The notes under the pieces are model-generated. The model saw nothing but the letters and a program-made list of their open reading frames with translations. It was not told the DNA's origin and ran no database searches. Below are positions 13,100 to 23,928 of a stretch of 64,000 nucleotides of DNA, one piece after another. The DNA is from Magnaporthiopsis rhizophila (lineage: Eukaryota > Ascomycota > Sordariomycetes > Magnaporthales > Magnaporthaceae). Position numbers and translations under genes: made by a program. The DNA lies in the NCBI GenBank assembly GCA_003049465.1, contig PYSS01000051.1, positions 1 through 64,000 of the forward strand, in the 5' to 3' direction. The first letter of the stretch is position 1. Every line of letters begins with the position of its first letter.

Positions 13100-13676
13100 G
13101 CCAGACTTTTATGTGACTACCTCGCACGGTCTTTTTTTATGTCTAAAAGAAGGGAAAGAAAGAGACAAAAAAAAAATCCAAAATTTGACTAGACAATGCT
13201 GCCATGGAGGATATAAGCATGTTTAAAGTACCTACCCATACTTTTCGCGGAGTTGACGGGACCTGGGGGGCAAGGTGGTTTTCTTTGGTCGTTATAAATT
13301 GACCAGGTTGAATGGGCGGCGCTTCTTTTATAGGGCAACTTCATATTTGGTCTCTATCGGACTTGGTGATACTTGGGGAGTTAAAAGGATCTTTGCGTTA
13401 GTGTTCATCCCTCTTGTGAGGCAAAATAGAGGACGGTGTAGTCCACGAGGCAGATGAGTTTGCACCAGGATCACGGCATTATGCTGCCTGTGTGAAGAAT
13501 ACGTAGAATGCTCAGGGGCAGAAAAGAGTCAAGCAAAGGCCACGCTGGCCGTCTATGATTTGAATGCATCTTGGCCGTTCTCGGCTGGTATTATGGCTAA
13601 GGCATACACGAAGAAAAAAACAACAGTCTAATCAAAGGAATGAGACGCCAGAGGGAACGCCTGTGGGACAGCAGGT
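13100..13676. other. Convergent 3' UTR region
   Basis: Short AT-rich spacer between eIF3m and the UMP-CMP kinase gene. It has T7 and A9 tracts just after the eIF3m stop, suitable for mRNA 3' ends. No gene is seen. Confidence 0.5.
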
Positions 13677-15159
13677 TTAAAAGTCGGGGCCAAGCCGGCT
13701 GGCGAGCTGCTTCCTGGTCTCGCCGTTGACCTCGTCGGGGGTGGCGGTGGCGGCGATCTTGACGACGCGGCCCTCGCGCTCGTAGTGGTCGACGACGGGC
13801 ATGCTGGTCTCGACAAAGGTGCGGAAGCGCTTGCGGATGCTCTCGATGTTGTCGTCGGCGCGGCCGCTGGTCTTGCCGCGGTCGAGCAGGCGGCGCTCCA
13901 TTTCCTGCTCGGGGCAGTCGTAGAAGAGGACGAACTTTGCGGGGCAGACGGCCTCCTCGAACTTGAAGGCCTGGTCCATCTTGCGGGGGAAGCCGTCGAT
14001 GAGGAAGCGGGCCTTCTTTTTCTTTTCGGTCTTGCCGTCGGCGTTGCCGTCAATCGCCTCCTTCATTGCGTTCTCGAGCAGCTGGATCGTCACCTCCATG
14101 GGCACGATCTTGCCGTTGCGGATGTAGTCCTTGATTAGCTCGCCAAAGGCCGAGTCGGACCGGTCCTGCTCGGCGCGCAGCAGGTCGCCGGCCGACAGGT
14201 GTGTGAAGCCGTACTGCTCCACCAGGCGCGCGCACTGGGTACCCTTGCCGGCGCCCGGTCCGCCTAGCACGAAGATGACGGTCACGTCGTCGGCGGAAAA
14301 GGTCGGCGTCGACTTGGTCGCGGCGGGCAGCTGGCCCGCGTTTTTGGCCTCCTCGATCGAGGGCATGTCTGCTGCTTGTGGTGGAGGGGTTGGTGGGAGA
14401 AGTCAGACAGCGAGAACTACCTAAACAATGGTGCTGGTGGGCAGGTAGGCTAGGGGGTGTTGGACATGAATGAATGAATGACACCCATTGCGCCAGTCAA
14501 GGAGGGGCCGTCGCAATACTGTTTGCGCGATGTTGGCCGTTCGTGGGTGGCTCAACTACTACGCTACACCACGAGGGCGTGCCTAGCGTCGCATGACCTA
14601 GCCCCAGCAGTTGCACATTCTAGCTGGCAATGGCACCTTGCACGAGTTTCCGAACAGGCGCCTCGCCCCAATCGCACCACAAATCACACGCGAGCTGGCG
14701 CCCGTCCAACTATGGAGGAGGTCTGAAATGGGGCATGGCTGGGTAGGTAGGTACCTAGCTTCGTGCCAAGTGCCACCACCAAAACGGGCAGTCTTGGAAG
14801 CTCTGACGGCTGGCAGCTGGACGCAGAAAGAAAAAGTGTGTGGACTCACCTTTCTCGTTCCTCTGGTTAACCAGCATTATGTATGAGCCGCTCGAGAGCG
14901 CAATGACGACGAGGAATGGCCAGAACTTGATTCCGTTCTCCGACGGCGGAGGAGGCGGCGGTGGCGGCGGCGGAGCGGAGCTGTAGGGTCTGCTGCACCG
15001 TCGCGCTGCACCGGCGGCGCGGGCCTGAATCCCACTGCGACCGCCGCTGCTGGCCAGGCAGAGAGGCCGGAAACCAGTGGTCCGTAGCGTAGGTGCAGTG
15101 TGTGTTGTTCGCGTCGCCTGCCGCCAGAGGGAGCGCGGCATCGACGCCCGGGCAGCCAT
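13677..15159 (-). CDS. URA6: UMP-CMP kinase (Ura6) with mitochondrial-type N-terminal exon
   Basis: Transfers phosphate from ATP to UMP/CMP (and often AMP) in pyrimidine nucleotide synthesis. Exon 2 (14368-13677) alone holds the complete enzyme: P-loop GGPGAGKGTQ, HLSAGDLLRAE, the UMP-site DGFPRKMDQ, and the lid RGKTSGRADDN. An upstream exon (15159-14850) joins it in frame across a 481-nt intron (AAAG|gtgagt ... gcagcag|AC ATG), giving 333 aa. The first 60 residues are Arg/Ser/Ala-rich without acidic residues, like a mitochondrial presequence. They are followed by a ten-proline run and one hydrophobic segment (about 79-97). An ATG two bases into exon 2 would give a 229-aa soluble form with its promoter in the long intron. 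That dual-product idea is inference. The enzyme identity is secure; the extension rests on perfect frame and splice signals. Confidence 0.9.
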
Positions 15160-16011
15160 TTCGATCCGGGAGCGATCCTCGCTGGGATTGTCTGCGCTCG
15201 GGTTCGGATCGAGGGGGAGATGAGGGCTTGCGGTCGGAAGATTCGGTTCTGGTCTGAGACCTCGGGTCGGTGACGTCGACTTTCTATAACAACAATGACA
15301 AGAAGGAAAAAAAAGGGGGTTCAGGTACAAGGGCCGTTCTCTCAAGCATCATGGAAATCGGACGGGAGCAGGGATTGTTTATCGGGTACCCCTGGAACTC
15401 TATCGTCTACGCATCCTGGTCGATGGATCTTGGCCACCGTTTCTAGCGCTCCACAGCGGAGGCCACGGTGCTTGAATGGACCGCTTCTGAACGCCACCGA
15501 ATGGAGCCGTGCCGACGTGGCTCGAGACAAGGCAGATCGCTCGCAGGGTGGGCCAGCAAAGATGGAGAGACAAGTTTATTTCGTCTCTGTCGACGGTGGT
15601 ATAGCTTCTACAGAGCCTGATCACCCAGGCCATGTTTGTTTCAAAACGAAAGGCATTCTTGCCATACTGTACATGTGTTCGTCCGCATTAATACGATTGT
15701 GGAAACATCCCAGCCATTTGCCTCCCACACGCCTCCATTCGAAGCCATATCTCCATCGGCACCCAAGATAACGCCATTGTGGTATAAATAGAGAATAGGA
15801 AATAAGCCCCATGGAAAAAGACGGGGGTAAAAAAAGAAAAGGAGTTCAGCTCCGCTGGACATAGGAGAGAATGGGGTCTAGAAGTGAAAAGAAAGCAACA
15901 AAAGAAAATAGGGAAATATGTCAAAATATTTTGAGACGGACTATGGGCGCCTCGATTTTATTTTTTGGACACCACTCCATCCAAGTCAGCGACCAGGCTC
16001 GGCATCGCGCT
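15160..16011. other. Intergenic region upstream of URA6, downstream of 4-TM gene
   Basis: The minus-strand promoter and 5' UTR of the URA6 long form lie at the left, and the 3' UTR of the four-TM gene at the right (A-rich around 15830-15940). No further gene is supported. Confidence 0.4.
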
Positions 16012-17616
16012 TCACCTGAACGTGGATTGGTTGGGAGGCGGGCTCTTAATCACCGCGTCGGCGTATGCGCCAGGGATTGGCACAGCGTCGTACTGCACCT
16101 CGCCTGGTGCTTGTGGTGCGGCGGTGGGTGCGGGGAAGCTGTTTGCGGGCCCGGCTGTTGATGACGATGGCGAGTCGAAGCCGTTTTGTGCCATCTTGGG
16201 CGTGGCTGACGGAGCCTTCATCGGTGGCGCCTGGAGCTTGAAGGTTTGGGCAGGCGCCTGGGGAGCAAACGACGACTGCGGCTCAGGCATGGGCCTGCCG
16301 CCAGGAGTGAAGGGCGACGCCTCCTCGATATCGCCGAGAGAGCGGTAGGCCTGAGGAGGGAATCGTGGGGACATGGCGTACTGAGAGAAGGCGGGAGACT
16401 TGGGGCCGAAGCCAGGGGTGTTGGGCGCAGACTGGGTGCGGAGCTGGGCCAGGTACAGGTCGGAACGAGCCTTGTCGCGGCTGTCCATGGACTTGTGGAG
16501 CTTGCGCTTCGAGTAGTAGCGGTAGAAGACGATGCTGTAGAGAATGATGGCGATGACCTCGATCACGATCTCGATCATGATGCAGACCAGCGTCCAGTTC
16601 TGAATGGCACACGGTTAGCCAATCGGCCCAAAGGAGGCGTCGTGCCAAATACAGCAGTTGACTTGTAAACATACCTGAAGACGGCACAGCAGTGCGTAGT
16701 CGACCTTCTCGTCGTAGAGGTCCTTCCTGTGGTTCTGCACACAGGACCAACCCCACATATCTTGGTTGCCGCTGTTGCTCCGCTGGCTCTGGAAGACGGC
16801 GGCGGCGATGACCCACATGATCATGCTGAAGATGAACCAGCCGACGGCGAAGAGCGTGTAGTAGACTCCGACCTTCTCGGCCCGCTTGTGTCCGCCACGG
16901 CAGTAGGCCCAGAAGACGGTAATGCAGATGCAGAGCGAGATGCAGGCGACGGTGAGAACGAGAATCTGCGGCCAAGGGTTCGTCGTGGTCGACCAGGATG
17001 GCATGCCATTCTGCGTCGGCAGACTCCGGGTGGCGTTGAAGATGGTGAAGGTCGTCGAGATCATGGCAAGGATGATCAGGCTGCAGCTGAAGTTGACTCC
17101 ACGAAGAGCAAACTTGGCCATGCGCACTCGAGTTTTGATTTTCTGCAGGCCGCGTGTTAGCTAGCCACTCACTTCCTGTAGAGCGATTTGGAGGCGCCAT
17201 ACCAGGTCCTTGGCCTGCATCTTGTCCGTCGATGCTTCTCTCCTCTCGAGGATCTGTTCCTCCCGGAAGGTCGGACTCAGGGGGTTGTCGAACTTGCGCG
17301 CGGGCATTCCAGGTACCCTCATCGCGCTCTTGAGCGGCGACTTCGGGGTCATGGGGACGACATTGGCGTCGCTGTTGTTGTTGATGTAGCCGAATCCCAT
17401 TTCGGAAGGCTGTCCCTGTGCCTGGTGAACCTTCTCATCATCGAACGGCTTCGGCCCGGTCTCCTCGACGGGAGAGTGGATCGAGGTAGCCTCGGCGAAG
17501 CGAGGAGTCCTTGGGTGCTTGAGAGACGAAGTCGACGACGACGAGTCGGTCGACGTCTTCCGCACAGGAGAGAGGTTCAGAGCGGCGGGCCGCTTCTTCT
17601 CGTCGCCAAACGTCAT
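16012..17616 (-). CDS. Four-transmembrane fungal protein, MARVEL-like layout
   Basis: Integral membrane protein of unknown role. Three exons in phase 0 (17616-17173, 17142-16675, 16599-16012) give 499 aa. The N-terminal about 145 residues are Ser/Pro-rich and hydrophilic. Four hydrophobic segments follow: FSCSLIILAMISTTFTIF, ILVLTVACISLCICITVFWAY, VYYTLFAVGWFIFSMIMWVIA and IMIEIVIEVIAIILYSIVFY. A YYSKRK basic stop and a long disordered Pro/Ala/Gln-rich C-terminus complete it. Both tails are probably cytosolic. The loop between TM3 and TM4 carries two cysteines (SCVQ, LLCRL) that could pair. The layout resembles MARVEL or tetraspan-type fungal plasma-membrane proteins, but I do not recognise a named orthologue. 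Upstream of the chosen ATG there is an in-frame ATG 25 codons earlier (17691) that I consider less likely. Confidence 0.8.
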
Positions 17617-19450
17617 TGTGATGGGCGTGTCTGTACTGAGACGGAAAAGGAAAGTAAGGCGCAAGAAGTGCCAGACTTCTGTTGGGCACAAGTGGAAATG
17701 GTTATATGGGATGGAGCCCCAAGGTAGTGGCCGTGGGCATGCAGGTTAAAGTGCTTGCGAGACGCCGCTATTCTCAGTAATGAGAAGATGAAATGAGAGA
17801 CCAGCTGTCGAGGGAAGCGGAAAGATCCAAGAATGGATACCACTCGGGGGGAGGCCAATGGTTTTGAGTAGGCGCTGGTGACCCCAGGGCGATATATTTG
17901 GCGTCGTGGTTGGCCCCTCTGCATGCGCCGAGTGAGTGGGTGGGCAAGACGGCGACGGAGCAGTGGGAGTGCGCACCCTCGGACAAGGGTGGTCGAGTCT
18001 GACTCCCGGCGGCGGGAGCTGATAGGGCAGCTGGATGGATTCCAAGTACTAGTCGAGGAAAATAGACGCCCGGTAAGTGGCGGGGTGGCGTCTGGAATTA
18101 CACAGGCGGGCCCTCTCCGCAAGATCGGCCCAGAGCCAGCGCGTGATGTTGCGAGTCTGAGGTGTGTGGGCGGTTGTGCTTTCGAAGCTGTGTTTGCGAG
18201 GCGCCGCCACTCTTGTTTCTGGATCCCAGTCCACTCGTTTGGTCTAGTCCCGAAGCTCTTGCAGTCGCACAAAACTGTTGCAGAGACGAGGAGAGGGTCT
18301 GGGGGAGGGAGAGGAGGATGCAGACGGGAGAGGGAGATTCCAGCTATACAACAGATACGCCGTCCCTCGAGTGGGCAGCCAACTTAGACAGCCGAAAGGA
18401 GGGGTTGGCCCGGAGGTGCGTGAGATTTTTCGCGAGTGAGCAATGTAATGTACCCTCTCGGCACGCATGTAAGGTGCTCAAAATATCCATCACTGCTGCC
18501 CTCCCCCGTCATCCACGATCCTGAGCGGATCAACGGGTACCTAGTGCGCGCGGGTCTCCCACCCACCCTTTCCATTCTGATGCCTTCTTCTGGAGCCTGG
18601 ATGGGCAGGGCGGCAGGGGTACTCGGGCCTCTGCCAACCCAGCTGCGATGCCGGAACCGCCATCTGCAGGCGCGAGGCACTGATTGGGCCTGGCCTCCAT
18701 GGCACCTGTCGTCGGCTGTGCTCTGATAGGCCGGCCACCTGCGCGAAGCTGGCCCGGCAGGGGGTTTGGGAGGGTGAGGGTGGGATTTGGCCAGCGGCAA
18801 GAGCTGCGTTTGCGCAAGAAAAAGGCCTCGGCGGCCGGACTCGACGGAGGGGGGCGCCTGCAATCCCTGGCCATTTACCGCCCTCTGCGGGTGATCGGTC
18901 GCCGGACCCCGGTCATGTGCTCCACCTTTAATTGACGACTCCGCCAATCCTCGTGGCCGGCGCAACCTCAGCGTGCCAGTCTGAGCTACGCGAGCTGCTG
19001 ATAGGTCGGCTGCAGAAAACGAATTTGGAAGGTTTGTGAGAGGCCTAGCCAATGGCAGTCGCGTACCCGTGTGACGACCTGCATGAGGCCGCTTTAGCCT
19101 GGCGGCAAAGCAACTCACCCTGGCTCGCACCCGAGCGAGCGGCCCCCAGACTGAGGTGACTGACAAAACAGAACGTGGGAGGTGGCGCACAGGTGGCACC
19201 ATCGCCAAGCAGGAAGGAGGGGAAGGCAGAGGGGGCCATCACAACTCCTTTGTGATGGTGCCAGATACTGGGGCGAGGCTGGACTCGAAGCCAAGATGTT
19301 GGCTGGATGCAACGATGGTATCATCGGGCGCTCATCCGGACGGCCGTCTGTCGAGAATGGCAAGCCAAACAACCAACCAACCGACCAACCAAGGGAGGAA
19401 AGGGAGTCGGTCCTAGTCGCGATCATCACCCAACCGTCGCTACATGGGTG

Positions 19451-19577
19451 CTGCAAGTGCGAGGTAGGCACCCCGACCACAAAAACAAGGCAGTCTCACC
19501 TAAACAACGCAAGGGCTGAGACTGCCTTTTTTTTTTTTTTTTTTTTTTTTTTGGTGGTCGGGGTGGTAGGCTTGCAG
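19451..19577. repeat. Long imperfect inverted repeat with T26 run
   Basis: Three paired blocks are directly readable: 19451-19457 with 19571-19577 (7 of 7), 19469-19480 with 19554-19565 (12 of 12), and 19487-19498 with 19517-19528 (12 of 12). The loop is 18 nt. A T26 run (19527-19552) sits in the 3' arm opposite an A5 patch in the 5' arm. It could be a foldback element, a small-RNA precursor or a replication-prone hairpin. Function is unknown. Confidence 0.75.
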
Positions 19578-20274
19578 GCTGGCTCGTGGGAAATCCGAAC
19601 GATGAAGGCCCTTTTTGGTACTGTGGTCACGATTGATGACAGAGGTAGCGGCACGAATTCCCCGAATAGAAAAAAAAATCCACAGCAAAAACGAGTCTGA
19701 CTGTGGAGGTGAGCGCTGACGCTGCCCGACGTTGTGGAGCGCACAATGAGCTGGGGCTTGAGGTATGCTTCTTGTTCAAGACCAGCCCCAAAAAAAGACG
19801 GATCTGCCCTGATTTTGGCACACCCCCAATCAATATTTTCCCGAGCCTCGGACGATGCGAGCGGTTATAAGGGCCCGTCCCCACCACCCTCGCGATGTGA
19901 CGACTATTTCCGTTCAATAAAGATGCGTGCGCCGCCCTGATTGCAATCTGGGTGAAGTTGTGAGTTTCTTGGATTGGTGGGTGGTATGGGCGGGTGGCCA
20001 AGCAGGCTAGAAAGGGAAGGTTTGGGCGGTGCGTGTGTTGTTGGCTCCCACTTTCGAGCTTCATCAGCCATTGGCCCGCCGCTCGATGATGGATGCTCCG
20101 CACGCGAGCGGTCAGACTACGACGTCAACCATCCACACCAAGCCTGACGGCGCTTGTGCGCCGTGCTCCGGACATGTGTCCTAACACATACAGGCTAGCC
20201 GCTCCGACTGTAGCTATATTTAGACTTGTACCGAGAAACCCTCCAAACCATGCGGGATAAACAGCCGTACCTTG

Positions 20275-20336
20275 GTCGGTAGGACTTGAACTCGCGAGGT
20301 CCGTTGTGCTGCCGCACCAACCACTCATCTCCCGAC
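20275..20336 (-). pseudogene. Possible decayed tRNA-like sequence
   Basis: On the minus strand GTCGGGA at one end can pair with TACCGAC at the other (one mismatch). Between them are a D-arm-like GAGTGGTTGGTGCG and a B-box-like GAGTTCAAGTCC resembling those of Ser/Leu tRNAs. It is only 62 nt and the T-stem does not pair, so it is not a working tRNA. It could also be the head of an old SINE, or chance. Confidence 0.2.
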
Positions 20337-21278
20337 ACAAATCGGACGTTCCCGGCCTGGACCACATGGAAGTGCCGACCGGCCAGACGCTACTGGTTGG
20401 CGGGATCCCCCGAGGTCGTGAAATAGAGCCCGACTGGCGATAAACCCTTGGGGCATTCGGAACATTTGTGCCTTTCCAGACACAAACCCTTTTTGTTGGT
20501 GGGGGTGATATATGTTGGGTTGTGTGCGTAATCCGAGTGTAAGTTTCGATGCATGGGCGTCCGGTATTCACCCACCATTTGACATCGTGCCGGTTCGCGT
20601 CTCAGAGGCATTTAGTGGATGTCTTTACGACCGAGGTTCCCAAATTGGTGGAACAGGGAACGAACCAACGGAATTCGCACGCCCAAGACGGTCGAGATAT
20701 CCGGCAGCAGGGTCTGCACACGAACGGCCACGGAACCCAGAACCCTGTACTTCGGGGCCGGCGCGGAGTGCTCCCCTCTTCCGCGACCGGTTCCGTCTCG
20801 CCCGATTTTAAGCACAAGGAGCGGGCATTCATGATGGCGGGGCGGGGTGCCCGGACGGTGGAATGCCCGAAGTGTAGCTCTTATCGCTGGGTTATCAGGA
20901 GCTTATTAAGTCGGAACCCGACCCATTGTTGAACAGCCTGGTGTTGAGGAGGTACATCCCCCACTGAAGGTTGGGCGGGCAGACTGGAGGTACCCCGCCA
21001 ATCGGGCTGTCCTCCCATTGAGTCATGGAAACGAGCAACTCGAGGCTGCACACCAAAATTTCCAAAAGGCGGCGATACTGTAAAATCTTGGTCGAGACCG
21101 AGCCACAACACCCAAACGCCATCCACATCTGCCAGGCGTTAAAACGCACCCACACGAGGCCAACGACGCGCTCGTCAGCCGCAACGCCCAGACGCCAGCC
21201 TGAGTGCATCCGACATCGCTGTCTTCCGTCCACAGATCCCGGCGCAAACCAAATCGCGAATTCAACCCCACCATCGCC

Positions 21279-22977
21279 ATGACTACCAACGGCGACAAGT
21301 TTGGCAACGACGTGGAGTCCGAGTCCGACTCTGGCCCTGACTCCCCCGCCCTCGAGGCCCAGGACCTCTCCGACAACGACGTCGACGAGAAGCCGCTCAA
21401 GTCGGCGCTGAAGAAGACAGCCCCGCCCCCTCCAGTCCAGCGGCCAGAGCTGCCGCCGCAAACAGACCCCAAGGATCTCGACGTCAGCACACTGAACCCC
21501 TTGACTCCCGAGATTATCGCAAGGCAAGCAACCATCAACATCGGCACTATCGGCCATGTCGCCCACGGAAAGAGCACCGTCGTCAAGGCCATCTCGGGCG
21601 TCCAGACTGTCCGCTTCAAGAACGAGTTGATCCGCAACATTACCATCAAGCTGGGTTACGCCAATGCCAAGATATACAAGTGTGACAACCCGGAGTGCCC
21701 CCGTCCCAGCGCTTTCCGCAGCTACAAGAGCGAGAAGGAGGTCGACCCGCCTTGCGAGAGGGACGGGTGTGAGGGAACCTATCGCCTGCTCAGACATGTC
21801 TCGTAAGTCTGGCTCGGGACGCCCGCTGCCTTGCCCCCGTACTGTCGCGGCCAGCGCGCATGAGCATTTCTGACGCTATCTTGCCGCGCCGTAGCTTCGT
21901 CGACTGCCCCGGTCACGATATTCTCATGAGCACCATGTTGTCAGGAGCCGCCGTCATGGACGCCGCGCTCCTGCTGATCGCTGGCAATGAGTCCTGCCCC
22001 CAACCCCAGACTTCCGAGCACCTTGCTGCCATCGAGATCATGAAGCTCGAGAACATCATCATTCTCCAGAATAAGGTCGATCTGATGCGGGAAGAGGCTG
22101 CTCAGCAGCACTACCAGTCGATCCTGAAGTTCATCCGCGGTACCGTCGCTGGGAAGTCACCCATCATCCCCATCTCGGCCCAGCTGAAGTTCAATATCGA
22201 TGCCGTCGTCGAGGCCATCGTCAACACCGTCCCTGTTCCTCCTAGGGACTTTTCCATGGATCCCCAGATGATCGTTATCCGCTCCTTCGACGTCAACAAG
22301 CCCGGCGCCGAGATTGATGAGCTCAAGGGCGGTGTTGCCGGTGGCAGTATCCTCCACGGTATCCTGAAGCTCGGCGACGAAATCGAGATTAGGCCAGGTA
22401 TCGTCACCCGTGACGATAAGGGCGACCTACAGTGCACCCCGATTTTCAGCCGCATTGTTTCTCTAAACTCGGAAGCCAACGATCTCAAGTATGCCGTGCC
22501 TGGTGGTCTTATCGGCGTCGGCACCCGCATCGATCCCACCCTCTGCAGAGCCGACCGTCTGGTTGGCCACGTGCTTGGTCTCAAGGGTCGCCTTCCCGAC
22601 ATCTATAGCGAGATCGAGGTCAACTTCTACCTGCTCCGCAGGCTGCTCGGTGTGAGAACCGCCGATGGAAAGCAGGCCAAGGTTGAGAAGCTGGCCAAGA
22701 ACGAAGTCATCATGGTCAACATCGGCTCGACGTCCACCGGCGCCAAGGTCTCTGCAATCAAGAAGGATGCCGCGAAGTTGATCCTCACCAGCCCTGCATG
22801 CACAAATATCGGCGAGAAGGTTGCCCTGAGTCGTCGTATTGAGAAGCACTGGCGTCTCATTGGATGGGCTACTATTGCTGCGTACGTACCCTCCCTCCGC
22901 TTGTGCATATAGCTCTTTTTAAGGGCCACAAATGCTAACTTTGTTATAGGGGTAAAACACTCGAGCCGACGGCCTAG
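21279..22977 (+). CDS. GCD11: Translation initiation factor eIF2 gamma
   Basis: GTPase subunit of eIF2 that carries initiator Met-tRNA to the 40S ribosome. Three exons (21279-21802, 21895-22881, 22950-22977) give 512 aa. The acidic N-terminal extension (about 80 residues) is typical of fungal orthologues. Visible motifs: G1 GHVAHGKST, the zinc knuckle CDNPECPRP ... CERDGCEG, G3 DCPGHDILM, G4 NKVDL, G5 SAQ, and the domain II/III segment ending in RRIEKHWRLIGWATI. Intron 1 falls just before the G3 motif (VS|FVDCPGH). The last exon codes only the final nine residues (GKTLEPTA with one split codon). Start ATG is in a good context (CGCCATGA). Confidence 0.97.
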
Positions 22978-23928
22978 GTTGGATCTGCTTAGAACTGGGT
23001 GTATGGTGTAATGGGAACGCGGCAAGCAAAAGCATTTTGGGGTCACACTTCTGCGTTTCGATGTACGAGCAGGAAAAAGGCCTGTTTTCTGGAATCTTTG
23101 ACAGGCAGACTACCTAGGCTGGGCACGCGGTAGCAGTTGAATTCACAAAGGCGCCGCATATAGAGGTAAAACCCCTCCCGAGTTCTAAGCTGTTAGTAGT
23201 AGTCTTCTCGTTGCATTGTTCGCTATCCCAGTCTGTGCTACATATAGCGGCCGGAATATGTTGACTTGTAGAAACAATGTAAGAACTTAGCTTGCAGGGA
23301 CCCGCGTTCCGACTGCACTCGGTATAAATTGCACGGTTGTGTTAGCTAACCACGTGAAAGTATTGGATCAGTCCCGTTGCGCGCGTGCGGTCAGTGAAAG
23401 AGGTCGGTCACAGAAGGCCACGGGATCCGGAGGGTCCCGGGAGCTCCGGGACGACTGCCTAACCGAGATCGGAGGAACAGCCCTTTGGTTATCGCCTTCC
23501 CATGTATACTTGTTTCTTTGCTCTCCTTTGGGCACGTAGATCCTTTCCTCCTTGTGCAGAATACAGAAGACCCTTTCCAAGATCACCCGACGATCGTTCC
23601 ACATCGATTTTGACGATACCCGTTGCTGACAGGAGAAATCGACTCCGACCAACAGAACGATACCTCTGCAGTTGAGTTGTATTTCGTAGAAAGGGGTTGG
23701 GAGCAATGGTAGCAGATTCAAGAAAGAATTGGGGCCGATGTACAAACCAGGAAAAAAATACGGGAGACCAGAACATAGGAAGAGATAGGCAAACATCTCA
23801 GAAAACCGGAAACCAGACCACAACACAATTTGAGAAGGCAATGCGGGTTCCAACTAGCATAATCGTAACAGCATATTTTTATTTGGCCGCCGAGGTATCC
23901 GACGACCTTGGTTCGATTTTACACTGCC
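22978..23928. other. Convergent intergenic region
   Basis: 3' flanks of eIF2 gamma and of the LAA2-like gene. No supported coding region and no RNA gene recognised. The right half (about 23700-23900) is A-rich. Confidence 0.45.

Larger units (their letters stand above)
17617..21278. other. 3.7 kb gene-free divergent region with hairpin and tRNA-like remnant
   Basis: Largest stretch without a supported gene. Open frames of up to 274 codons (19208-18384, minus) are Arg/Pro-rich, lack conserved motifs and look like chance frames in GC-rich DNA. Recognisable contents: an AACC tetranucleotide tract (about 19369-19393), a long imperfect inverted repeat with T26 (19451-19577), and a decayed tRNA-like sequence (20275-20336). 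It should also contain the promoters of the four-TM gene and of eIF2 gamma. Confidence 0.45.

Noticed and set aside
13677..14366. Adenylate kinase as identity of the nucleotide kinase
   Set aside because: The lid is short (RGKTSGRADDN) and the nucleotide-site block DGFPRKMDQA matches UMP-CMP kinase rather than Adk1.
18384..19208. 274-codon minus-strand open frame
   Set aside because: Arg/Pro/Ser-rich, no conserved motif, typical chance frame in GC-rich intergenic DNA.
20895..21797. 300-codon minus-strand open frame
   Set aside because: Antisense to eIF2 gamma exon 1; its sequence mirrors that GC-rich coding exon and has no motif of its own.
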